This document shows, one piece after another, positions 57,215 to 64,000 of a stretch of DNA of 64,000 nucleotides (position 1 is its first letter; each line of letters begins with the position of its first letter). Under the pieces are notes generated by a model. That model did no database searches, had not been told where the DNA came from, and saw nothing but the letters and a program-made list of their open reading frames with translations. The DNA is from Azomonas agilis (GTDB taxonomy: Bacteria > Pseudomonadota > Gammaproteobacteria > Pseudomonadales > Pseudomonadaceae), in contig NZ_VLKG01000006.1 in the NCBI RefSeq assembly GCF_007830255.1, positions 151,706 to 215,705 of the forward strand, given 5' to 3'. The position numbers were made by a program, and so were the translations under genes.

Positions 57215-58678
57215 CTATTGCAGAATTTGGTCTACCATGCGCTTCTCTTCTTTCAACTCTCTTAAACGCGCATCCATGCGGGCGGCTGTCTGAAAGTTGG
57301 GAGAGCGCCGCTTAGCGTAATCCAATTGCTCAAAGGCTTGATCGTAGTCTCCTACTAAGGCAAAAAACTCAGCCCGCGCTTGGTGTACGCCTAGAGTATC
57401 ACCCATCAAGCCACGAACCTCTGCTACTTCGTACCAAATATCTGGGTCTTTAGGACGACGTTTAATCAGTTGATTCAAGATTTCCGAAGATTCACGAATC
57501 CGATTTTGCTTTTGCAATAACTCAGCCTGTACCTGTTGGATAGGGAAGCTATCGGGGTAGGTACGGCGTAAGCGTTCAATGCGGTCATTTGCTTGCGCCA
57601 TACGCTTGGTATTGGTATCCAGCTCTACTTGGGCTAGGTTGTACGCTAACTCACCCGGAGCTCGTTCCAACAAATTAGCTAGGTGTGTTCTCGCTTCATC
57701 GTATTGGCCGGTACGCATTAACGCCAGCGCCAAACCATAGCGCGCTGCGTAATTTTGAGGATCAGCATTCAGCTCGCTCCGAAACTGGCGGGCGCTTATT
57801 CCAGGGGTGGTCTCAAATTTCAAAGTCATACGCGCACGCATCAACTGATAACGCAAAGTATCGTTGACACCCTGTTTGGGCAGCATATCGGCGCGATTTT
57901 TGGTATCCGCCACCCGCGATTCGCTCAAGGGGTGAGTGGTTAAAAATTCCGGCGGCTTTTGTACATAACGATATTGACGAATCAAACGCTCAAACATGGC
58001 GGGCATGGCCTGCGGTGAATACCCAGCTCGCTCCAAATTCACCAAACCAATACGGTCAGCTTCCTGCTCGTTTTGGCGCGAAAACTTGGTTTGAGCTTGG
58101 TAAGCTGCCGCCTGCGAGGAGGTAATCGCCGCCATACCCACATCCGCAGCCCCCACCGCAGAGGCAACCACGCCCGCTAACATAGCAGCCATGACCGGAA
58201 TTTGTATTTGCTGTTGAGCCTCTAAACCCCGAGCAAAATGGCGCTGGGATAAGTGCGCCAATTCGTGGGCCATTACTGAGGCATATTCGGCTTCTGTTTC
58301 CGCATGCAAAAATAAGCCACCATTCACTCCGATAATGCCACCGGGCGCGGCAAAGGCGTTTAGCTCAGGGCTTTCCAGCAGTACGAACTCAAACCGACGA
58401 TCCTGTACCTGACTGGTTTCAGCCAGCCGGTACACGCTGGTTTCCACATATTCTTTTAACAGTGGATCGGACAGTTGCCGCACTTGACCACGCACCAAGC
58501 TCAACCAAGCACGTCCCAGCAGATACTCTTGCTCAGGCGAAACAATCCCAGAACTCGCATCACCCAAAGCGGGCAGATCACTGGCCATTGCCGTAGGCAT
58601 GGCCAATCCACAGCTCAATGCCAACACACCGGTTCTTAATAGGGTACTCAGGACGTTTTTGTTAATACGAAGACTCAT
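57215..58678 (-). CDS. bepA: Periplasmic M48 metalloprotease/chaperone BepA-like
   Basis: 487 residues. Signal peptide to about residue 32 (TAMASDLPALGD). M48 zinc motif VMAHELAHLSQRHF (about 136-149), third ligand in RQNEQEADRIGLVN (about 203-216) and a TPR-containing C-terminal half (about 300-480). BepA maintains outer-membrane protein assembly with BAM and LptD. Normal length for the family. Followed divergently by the TusA-family gene. Confidence 0.9.
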   Translation of the reverse strand: MSLRINKNVLSTLLRTGVLALSCGLAMPTAMASDLPALGDASSGIVSPEQEYLLGRAWLSLVRGQVRQLSDPLLKEYVETSVYRLAETSQVQDRRFEFVLLESPELNAFAAPGGIIGVNGGLFLHAETEAEYASVMAHELAHLSQRHFARGLEAQQQIQIPVMAAMLAGVVASAVGAADVGMAAITSSQAAAYQAQTKFSRQNEQEADRIGLVNLERAGYSPQAMPAMFERLIRQYRYVQKPPEFLTTHPLSESRVADTKNRADMLPKQGVNDTLRYQLMRARMTLKFETTPGISARQFRSELNADPQNYAARYGLALALMRTGQYDEARTHLANLLERAPGELAYNLAQVELDTNTKRMAQANDRIERLRRTYPDSFPIQQVQAELLQKQNRIRESSEILNQLIKRRPKDPDIWYEVAEVRGLMGDTLGVHQARAEFFALVGDYDQAFEQLDYAKRRSPNFQTAARMDARLRELKEEKRMVDQILQ

Positions 58679-58757
58679 TGTCGTTCCTGGAATTGGCCAA
58701 CTGGTCAGCCCATGATGGGGTGAGTATGCTGACTCCTTTTAAAAAGGAAGCGCCGAT

Positions 58758-59021
58758 ATGATCTCTATCAGCCCTAGCGAATCCATGATTCACGATGTCG
58801 AATTAGATGTCCGTGGACTGACCTGCCCTCTGCCTTTGCTCAAAGCTAAACTAGCGCTCAATAGCCTGTCCTCTGGCCAAGTTCTCAAGGTATTAGTCAC
58901 TGATGCAGCTTCACAGCGGGACTTTCGTAGCTTTGCCCAGCTTTCTGGACATACCTTAATACAGGAAGCTGTCCAGTCAGAACCTGAAGTGGTCTACCTC
59001 TACTGGCTCTGCAAAGCCTGA
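58758..59021 (+). CDS. TusA-family sulfurtransferase
   Basis: 87 residues with AAGGAAG ahead of ATG 58758. The signature VELDVRGLTCPLPLLKAKLAL (about 14-34) carries the conserved Cys-Pro-x-Pro. These small proteins carry persulfide sulfur to thiolation, or bind other partners. Its 3' end overlaps the convergent bcp by 22 bp. Confidence 0.9.
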   Translation: MISISPSESMIHDVELDVRGLTCPLPLLKAKLALNSLSSGQVLKVLVTDAASQRDFRSFAQLSGHTLIQEAVQSEPEVVYLYWLCKA

Positions 59022-59473
59022 GCAGCCTCTAGTACCTGATCTGCATGTCCCTTCACTTTAAGATTACGCCATTGGTAGCGCAGAACTCCGTGCTGATCAA
59101 TCAAAAAGCTGCTGCGCTCAATACCTAAGTACTCACGCCCGTACAGTTTCTTCATTTTCAATACATCAAAGAGCTGACACAGGTGCTCGTTGGCATCTGA
59201 AATCAGCTCAAAGGGTAGCTCTTGTTTACGACGAAAATTTTCATGGCTGCGTAAAGTATCTCGGGATACCCCAAAAATCAGCGTATTAGCCTGCTGAAAT
59301 TGGGCGAAGCGATCCCGAAAATCCTGAGCCTCTGTAGTACAACCGGGGGTGCTGTCTTTAGGGTAAAAGTACAGAAGGTATTGCTGACCCACGAGGGCCG
59401 AACTCTGCACCCGCAAGCCACTGGTGGCCTGTGCCTGAAAGTCGGGAATGGGAGCATCAAGGGTAATCATCAT
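59000..59473 (-). CDS. bcp: Thioredoxin-dependent peroxiredoxin Bcp/PrxQ
   Basis: 157 residues. Peroxidatic Cys45 in DSTPGCTTEAQDF; the usual resolving Cys five positions later is a Gln-Asp here. The only other Cys is at about 99 (HLCQLF). The protein is probably a 1-Cys type, or uses Cys99. GVSRDTLRSHENFRRKQELPFELISD matches the family. It reduces hydroperoxides. A 22-bp tail-to-tail overlap with the TusA-like gene is seen. Confidence 0.9.
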   Translation of the reverse strand: MMITLDAPIPDFQAQATSGLRVQSSALVGQQYLLYFYPKDSTPGCTTEAQDFRDRFAQFQQANTLIFGVSRDTLRSHENFRRKQELPFELISDANEHLCQLFDVLKMKKLYGREYLGIERSSFLIDQHGVLRYQWRNLKVKGHADQVLEAAQALQSQ

Positions 59474-59484
59474 TTACTCCAGAC

Positions 59485-60042
59485 TCAGGGCGTTTGTGGC
59501 CGCCAAGGTTCAATCAAAGCATCGAGATTAAGCGCATCCGCAAAATCTAAAAACTGATCCCGTAACCAATTGATCTGGATGCCCGCCGGCAATATGAGGG
59601 TTAAGGTGGCATTGAGCATCAGACCGCCGGTTTGTGGGGCCAAATAGGTGTCGCAGTTCATCTGCTCCAGCTCTATTCGGTGGCTGGCAAAAAACTGACA
59701 CAGCTCGCTCACAATATCGGGGCGATAAACGGCACTAACGTACGCCACATAGGGTAATGCCATAGGCCGATCATCCAAGGGGCTACTGCGGGTTAGGTTA
59801 ACCCGCAACCCATGCTTTTTAGCCAAACTCGTGACCGCTGACTCCATACGCGCTAACGCATCCCAACTACCAGACACCTGTAAAACCAAGGCACTGTACT
59901 CGCCATGCCGAGTCAAGCGTGCCATATCCATCACACAACGACTTTCAAGACTGGTGCGGCACAGCAAATGCGCCAAGTCCATGGGGTCTTTCCCCAAAAC
60001 GCTAAGGACGAGGAACTGTTCACGAACAGAAGGGGTAACCAT
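59485..60042 (-). CDS. gcvR: GcvR-like ACT-domain regulator
   Basis: 185 residues from ATG at 60042 (MVTPSVREQFLVLSVLGKD). Two ACT domains (about 10-85 and 100-175). GcvR in enterics binds GcvA to repress glycine cleavage; in Pseudomonas an ACT protein sits between bcp and dapA. It ends 11 bases before the bcp start, so the two are likely an operon. Confidence 0.85.
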   Translation of the reverse strand: MVTPSVREQFLVLSVLGKDPMDLAHLLCRTSLESRCVMDMARLTRHGEYSALVLQVSGSWDALARMESAVTSLAKKHGLRVNLTRSSPLDDRPMALPYVAYVSAVYRPDIVSELCQFFASHRIELEQMNCDTYLAPQTGGLMLNATLTLILPAGIQINWLRDQFLDFADALNLDALIEPWRPQTP

Positions 60043-60222
60043 GCAAATTTCCTGACTTGAGACACTCGACTGGCACGCCGAAACGCAGAAGAGTAACGAA
60101 AATACACAGGGGATGGAATTTAATAGCAAGGGGTTAGTGGGCTTTTTATTAGCCCAGTTCCCATTTCCTCTATGAATAGGCCTTCGATCTGATCGCTTGT
60201 AGTGCTAAGATCGCGCTCCAAC

Positions 60223-60246
60223 ATGCCGGTTTTATCACACCGGTAT
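60223..60246 (+). repeat. Hairpin in the gcvR/dapA divergent region
   Basis: ATGCCGGT (60223-60230) / ACCGGTAT (60239-60246), an 8-bp stem with one wobble and an 8-base loop, 90 bases before dapA. It may be a regulator site; the rest of 60043-60335 shows nothing clear. Confidence 0.4.
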
Positions 60247-60335
60247 CCTGTAATATCAGCGGGTAAGGCTATTTATTGGCGCTTTAACGCTAAAGATTTT
60301 ACTGACCTTTATTCTTTATCGGCAGGAGTGGCAAC

Positions 60336-61214
60336 ATGATCTCGGGCAGTATGGTGGCACTGGTCACACCCATGAATGAACAAGGTGGTCTGGACTGGAG
60401 CAGCCTGAGTAAGCTGGTGGACTTCCATCTACAGGAAGGCACCCATGCCATCGTTGCTGTCGGTACTACGGGCGAATCCGCCACTCTGGAAGTCGCTGAA
60501 CACATTGAAGTGATTCGCCGGGTGGTTGATCAAGTTAATGGCCGTATTCCTGTGATTGCAGGCACGGGCGGTAACTCAACCCGTGAGTCCGTAGAACTCA
60601 CTCAAGCTGCTAAAAATGTCGGGGCGGATGCCTGCCTTCTGGTCACGCCTTACTACAACAAACCCACCCAAGAGGGTTTGTTTCAGCACTTTAAGCACAT
60701 TGCAAACTCTGTAGCTATCCCACAGATTCTGTACAACGTGCCGGGCCGTACCTCCTGCGATATGCTGCCGGATACCGTTGAGCGCCTGTCTAAAATCGAC
60801 CATATTATTGGCATCAAAGAAGCCACGGGAAATTTACAGCGCGCCCAAGAAATTCTGGAGCGCGTTAGCTCGGATTTCCTTGTCTACTCGGGTGATGACC
60901 CTACCGCCGGAGAGCTCATTCTGATGGGCGGTAAAGGTAATATCTCTGTTACTGCCAACGTAGCCCCCCGTGCCATGAGCGACCTCTGTGTTGCTGCAAT
61001 GGAAGGCCGCGCAGAGCAAGTGCGCGCCATCAACGAACGGCTAATGCCTTTACATAAGGCATTGTTTTTAGAGTCCAACCCTATTCCTGTGAAATGGGCA
61101 CTCCACGAAATGGGATTAATCCCCTCCGGTATTCGTTTGCCCCTGACTTGGCTTAACTCCAGTTATCAGCCCCTGTTACGGGATGCCTTGCGCCACTGTG
61201 GCTTACTGAGCTGA
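60336..61214 (+). CDS. dapA: 4-hydroxy-tetrahydrodipicolinate synthase
   Basis: 292 residues, GGCAGGAG ahead of the ATG. Schiff-base Lys in [11 protein letters not shown] (about 157-167), Tyr in [12 protein letters not shown] (about 131-142), the TTGES motif (about 44-48) and [20 protein letters not shown] (about 186-205). It condenses pyruvate with aspartate semialdehyde in lysine/diaminopimelate synthesis. It starts a dapA-bamC-purC run. Confidence 0.96.
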   Translation: MISGSMVALVTPMNEQGGLDWSSLSKLVDFHLQEGTHAIVAVGTTGESATLEVAEHIEVIRRVVDQVNGRIPVIAGTGGNSTRESVELTQAAKNVGADACLLVTPYYNKPTQEGLFQHFKHIANSVAIPQILYNVPGRTSCDMLPDTVERLSKIDHIIGIKEATGNLQRAQEILERVSSDFLVYSGDDPTAGELILMGGKGNISVTANVAPRAMSDLCVAAMEGRAEQVRAINERLMPLHKALFLESNPIPVKWALHEMGLIPSGIRLPLTWLNSSYQPLLRDALRHCGLLS

Positions 61215-61224
61215 TCCTTTTGAT

Positions 61225-62424
61225 ATGAAACAATGGGCAGGACTTCTGCTGCTGGCGATTACCATCGTCAGCACTTCGGGCTGTAGTTGGTTCTCTTTAG
61301 ACTGGCTATGGGGCGAACACGGCTACTTTCGGGATCGCGCGAACGACTATCAAGAGTCGCGGCAATCCCCTGAGATGCGTGTCCCCTCTAACATAGAGAC
61401 GCGCCCGTTAGATCCTTTACTGGTCATTCCACGTAATGTAGCAGACAGCCGTGTTACTGGTGGCTATGAGGTTCCACGCCCTCAGAAACTAACCATTGCT
61501 AACAACCCGCAGGACTTTAGCCTGCAAACGACAAAAGACCAGCGCTGGTTGATTGCCCAACGACCTCCAGCCCAACTTTGGACAGCAACCCGTCAATTTC
61601 TGACCAGCAACGGTTTTAAAATTGATGGGGAAAAAGCCTATATGGGGGAAATGACCACCGCTTGGCAAAAAGCATCAGAGCTTTCCTCTAGTTTACGCCA
61701 AAGCGCCTTACCTGAAGGTGAAACCCGTTTGCGGATTCGGATTGAGCCGGGTGTACAACGTAACACCAGTGAGATTTTTATCTTAGCGGCTCACCGCAGC
61801 ACCAGCACAGCCACCACCCCCAATGTAGCTTGGCCTCAGCGCTCTGACGATCCTAAGCTAGAAGCCGCCGTACTGGATGAAATCCAAATCAGCTTCTTGC
61901 GTACCGAAGGCGTGGGTGATGGTATCTCCTTGCTGGCAGAACAAGAGTACGATGCCCCAAGCCGAGTTTTTCTCACCAAAGACGCAGCAGGCAATCCCCT
62001 ACTGCAACTGGACACAGACTTTGACCGAGCTTGGTCGCGTGTAGGTAGTGCCCTTGAATCGGCGGATATACGGGTTGAAGACTTAAACCGCAGCTTGGGG
62101 ATTTACTACGTGAACCTGTCAGAAGGTTCATCCGGTCGATCAGCAGGCAAGCAAAGTTTCTGGAATATGATCTTTGGTGGCGGCCCTGACCCTGAAGAGA
62201 TCGAAGCCCGCGCTGAACGTTATCAGGTACGAGTCGCACGTATCTCTGAAGGGACACAGGTCTCCTTAGAAAAAGACATCAACACGCTGGCCCCTAACGA
62301 AGTAGCAAACCGCGTACTATCCATGCTCAGGCAACATCTGGATCAGTCCGCTGCTAAACAAAAGCCCGGATCTAAAGGCCCAGGCCCTGGTGGATCGGGT
62401 AACGATAACCGTGGCCCTCGATAA
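61225..62424 (+). CDS. bamC: Outer-membrane assembly lipoprotein BamC
   Basis: 399 residues. Lipoprotein signal [20 protein letters not shown] with the acylated Cys at 20, then a flexible acidic N-terminal segment (to about 95) and two helix-grip domains (about 100-240 and 250-370), with a Gly/Pro-rich tail. BamC is part of the BAM complex with BamABDE. It follows dapA by 10 bases. Confidence 0.88.
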   Translation: MKQWAGLLLLAITIVSTSGCSWFSLDWLWGEHGYFRDRANDYQESRQSPEMRVPSNIETRPLDPLLVIPRNVADSRVTGGYEVPRPQKLTIANNPQDFSLQTTKDQRWLIAQRPPAQLWTATRQFLTSNGFKIDGEKAYMGEMTTAWQKASELSSSLRQSALPEGETRLRIRIEPGVQRNTSEIFILAAHRSTSTATTPNVAWPQRSDDPKLEAAVLDEIQISFLRTEGVGDGISLLAEQEYDAPSRVFLTKDAAGNPLLQLDTDFDRAWSRVGSALESADIRVEDLNRSLGIYYVNLSEGSSGRSAGKQSFWNMIFGGGPDPEEIEARAERYQVRVARISEGTQVSLEKDINTLAPNEVANRVLSMLRQHLDQSAAKQKPGSKGPGPGGSGNDNRGPR

Positions 62425-62437
62425 TCCGAGTTCTTCT

Positions 62438-63307
62438 ATGACAACGGCTCCGCATATTCATCTGAAAAAACTCTACTCCGGCAAAGTGCGCGATTTATTT
62501 GAAATCGACGATAAACGCATGCTGATGGTTGCCAGCGATCGCTTATCCGCTTTTGATGTCATCCTGAATGAACCTATCCCGGATAAGGGTAAGATTCTGA
62601 CGGCCATCTCCAACTTCTGGTTTTCTAAACTGGAGCACTTAGTCCCTAATCACCTTACAGGCGATAAGGTTGAACAGGTTGTTTCTTCTGAAGACTTAGC
62701 CGCAGTGGAGGGACGCTCGGTTGTTGCCAAACGGCTTAAACCCATTGCTGTAGAAGCCATCGTCCGCGGTTACTTGGCGGGTTCCGGTTGGAAGGAATAT
62801 CAACAAAGTGGCACGGTGTGCGGCATCGCTCTGCCCAGTGGCTTAAAGGAAGCCTCTAAACTTCCAGCCCCGATTTTTACGCCCTCCACCAAAGCCGCCC
62901 TTGGTGATCACGACGAGAATATTTCGTTTGCCCAATGTGAATCCCTAATCGGCCCGGACTTAGCGGCTAAAGTGCGGGATACAGCCATTGCTCTATACAC
63001 TGCTGCTGCCGAATATGCCGCCACCCGAGGCATTATTATCGCGGATACTAAATTCGAGTTTGGCCTCGATGAACAGGGGACTCTGATCCTCATGGATGAA
63101 GCTCTAACGCCAGACTCAAGCCGTTTTTGGCCTGCGGATAGCTATGTCGAAGGGAAAAATCCCCCCAGCTTCGATAAGCAGTTTGTACGGGATTGGCTAG
63201 AATCCACCGGTTGGAATAAACAACCTCCAGCCCCCATGCTCCCTACAGAGATTGCCGAAAAGACTGCTGAGAAATATCGTGAAGCATTGCTTCGTCTAAC
63301 TGTCTAA
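62438..63307 (+). CDS. purC: SAICAR synthase, long form
   Basis: 289 residues from ATG at 62438; the Shine-Dalgarno is weak (CCGAG). Motifs: [13 protein letters not shown] (about 11-23), [17 protein letters not shown] (about 108-124), PIFTPSTKA...GDHDENISF (about 147-167), [13 protein letters not shown] (about 204-216) and [12 protein letters not shown] (about 224-235). This layout is the about 290-300-residue type found in yeast and beta-proteobacteria, not the about 236-residue type that I recall from P. aeruginosa at this position. It converts CAIR plus aspartate and ATP to SAICAR in purine synthesis. Confidence 0.94.
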   Translation: MTTAPHIHLKKLYSGKVRDLFEIDDKRMLMVASDRLSAFDVILNEPIPDKGKILTAISNFWFSKLEHLVPNHLTGDKVEQVVSSEDLAAVEGRSVVAKRLKPIAVEAIVRGYLAGSGWKEYQQSGTVCGIALPSGLKEASKLPAPIFTPSTKAALGDHDENISFAQCESLIGPDLAAKVRDTAIALYTAAAEYAATRGIIIADTKFEFGLDEQGTLILMDEALTPDSSRFWPADSYVEGKNPPSFDKQFVRDWLESTGWNKQPPAPMLPTEIAEKTAEKYREALLRLTV

Positions 63308-63335
63308 AAATACTCATAAAAATCAGTCATTAGGC

Positions 63336-63364
63336 TTCGATCTCTCCAAACAAACTGCTATGAT
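63336..63364 (+). promoter_or_regulatory. Promoter of tRNA-Ser
   Basis: TTCGAT (63336-63341), a 17-base spacer and TATGAT (63359-63364), ending 12 bases before the tRNA. Confidence 0.55.
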
Positions 63365-63375
63365 AGCTGTCGTTT

Positions 63376-63465
63376 GGAGAGATGCCGGAGTGGCCGAACG
63401 GGACGGATTCGAAATCCGTTGTACGGGCAACCGTACCTAGGGTTCAAATCCCTATCTCTCCGCCA
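63376..63465 (+). tRNA. tRNA-Ser (anticodon CGA)
   Basis: Acceptor GGAGAGA / TCTCTCC, D-arm CCGGAGTGGCCGAACGG, anticodon loop TTCGAAA (CGA) in a GGAT/ATCC stem, a long variable arm GTACGGGCAACCGTAC, T-loop GGTTCAAATCC and an encoded CCA. 90 bases, type II. Repeats and a phage-type methyltransferase follow it. Confidence 0.96.
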
Positions 63466-63474
63466 TTTTAAAGG

Positions 63475-63507
63475 GCTCCAGAGGTTTTACACTTCTGGAG
63501 CTTTTTT
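63475..63507 (+). terminator. Terminator after tRNA-Ser
   Basis: GCTCCAGA (63475-63482) / TCTGGAGC (63494-63501) with an 11-base loop, followed directly by TTTTTT (63502-63507). Confidence 0.85.
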
Positions 63508-63508
63508 A

Positions 63509-63608
63509 TTTGGGACAATTTTGGGACACTACTGAAAAATCTGTAGCGACGCGCGATATTTGTCGCACTTTTGCGCGATATTTTGCACACACCGCTCCTT
63601 TCAGTAGT
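63509..63608. repeat. Phased short repeats behind tRNA-Ser, att-site-like
   Basis: TTTGGGACA occurs at 63509-63517 and 63520-63528 (11-bp phase). GCGCGATATTT occurs at 63551-63561 and 63573-63583 (22-bp phase). ACTACTGAAA (63528-63537) and TTTCAGTAGT (63599-63608) form a 10-bp perfect inverted repeat that encloses the second pair. The helical phasing and the tRNA position look like integrase arm-binding sites at an attachment site. No integrase gene is in the window. Confidence 0.6.
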
Positions 63609-63626
63609 TAAAAATAGGTTTCATTT

Positions 63627-64000
63627 TTAACGCATCGTTAAACTCTCCTGAGCCGCCGGAGAGATCCACAAAACCTCGGTACGGAGTAATGCACTGCCGG
63701 ATGCCCTGTGCTTACGCTCCACTCGACCCCATCCTGTGAGCACATCGTCATAAAGCTCTGAGGGATACCCAGAGATCACCACCATGCCCTGTACTTTGGT
63801 GAGCCGATCTAACAACGCCTGATGCTGTTCAAGATTCAGCTCATGCCGGTATTTGGCGGCGCTGCGGGTTGAGGGCATATAAGGTGGATCAACATAGAAC
63901 AGCGTCTGGGGCGTGTCCTGCGCCCGAATCACCTCCAGCGCATCCCGCCGCTCAATGACTACGCTTTGCAAACGCCGATGAATAAGGGCGCTGTCGGGAG
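63627..64000 (-). CDS. D12-class adenine DNA methyltransferase (Dam-like), 5' end cut by window edge
   Basis: The minus-strand frame is open to the window edge; the N-terminus is missing. The catalytic motif is TLFYVDPPYMPSTR (a DPPY motif), followed by LNLEQHQALLDRL, VVISGYPSELYDD and RVERKHRASG. This is the C-terminal part of a phage-type Dam/D12 N6-adenine methyltransferase. It ends 161 bases after tRNA-Ser and points toward it. A phage or island gene is the likely origin. Confidence 0.85.
   Translation of the reverse strand, partial: PDSALIHRRLQSVVIERRDALEVIRAQDTPQTLFYVDPPYMPSTRSAAKYRHELNLEQHQALLDRLTKVQGMVVISGYPSELYDDVLTGWGRVERKHRASGSALLRTEVLWISPAAQESLTMR

Noticed and set aside
1..64000. 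CRISPR arrays, rRNA genes, replication origin
   Set aside because: No regularly spaced repeat family, rRNA signature or DnaA-box cluster was seen on reading.

Overview
The window looks like chromosomal DNA of a gammaproteobacterium of the Pseudomonas lineage (Pseudomonadales) with base composition near 50% GC. The evidence is gene content and order. Several clusters match arrangements I recall from Pseudomonas: gloB/methyltransferase/rnhA/dnaQ, msrB-alaA-htpX-tpm-deaD, fabAB, topA with two small genes, nadK-phosphoesterase-glpG, and bepA-tusA-bcp-gcvR-dapA-bamC-purC. The nosP-nahK pair and the bifunctional ggpPS also fit. The species cannot be fixed from sequence alone.

Layout. 1-6.8 kb: a PHP-domain nuclease cut by the window edge, YciI, a CpxR/CpxP/CpxA-like envelope-stress system, the K+ transporter TrkH and a membrane class III nucleotide cyclase. 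6.8-10.5 kb: the nitric-oxide signalling pair nosP-nahK. 10.6-25.4 kb: housekeeping (porin, nudC, dnaQ, rnhA, gloB, msrB, alaA, htpX, tpm, a DEAD helicase, a spermidine-synthase-like protein, a patatin, a PerM-type permease, DUF4892). 25.6-31 kb: fabA-fabB and topA with two small genes. 31.3-35 kb: an MFS transporter and a fused glucosylglycerol-phosphate phosphatase/synthase. 35-38 kb: CheV, a PAS-GGEEF diguanylate cyclase and a REC-CheC regulator. 38.4-40.7 kb: a SulP transporter and a tandem universal stress protein.

40.8-44.4 kb is accessory: a decayed IS150-type remnant, a small exported NTF2-like protein, and a LacI regulator next to gudD (glucarate dehydratase) with a perfect 14-bp operator palindrome. 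tRNA-Arg(CCT), gltX, uvrB, an aromatic/aspartate aminotransferase and tRNA-Asn follow. 49.8-52.1 kb, just behind tRNA-Asn, is a graveyard of mobile DNA: a frameshifted parA, a truncated dnaB, a Mu-like Mor activator cut by an IS3-type fragment, and a second diverged parA fragment. A glutamine amidotransferase and an unusual trypsin-like protease with two DUF4214-like repeats follow.

54.3-63.3 kb returns to core genes: glpG, a metallophosphoesterase, nadK, bepA, a TusA-family protein, bcp, gcvR, dapA, bamC and a long-form purC. At 63.4 kb a tRNA-Ser(CGA) is followed by phased short repeats and the start of a phage-type adenine methyltransferase, so the window probably ends inside an integrated element.

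Functional themes are second-messenger signalling (cyclic nucleotide, c-di-GMP, NO), envelope stress and salt tolerance (TrkH plus glucosylglycerol). No CRISPR array, rRNA operon or complete mobile element was found. The best candidates for a second look are the REC-CheC/GGEEF pair, the homopolymer tracts in dnaQ and rnhA, the orphan glucarate module, the DUF4214 protease and the two tRNA-linked integration sites.
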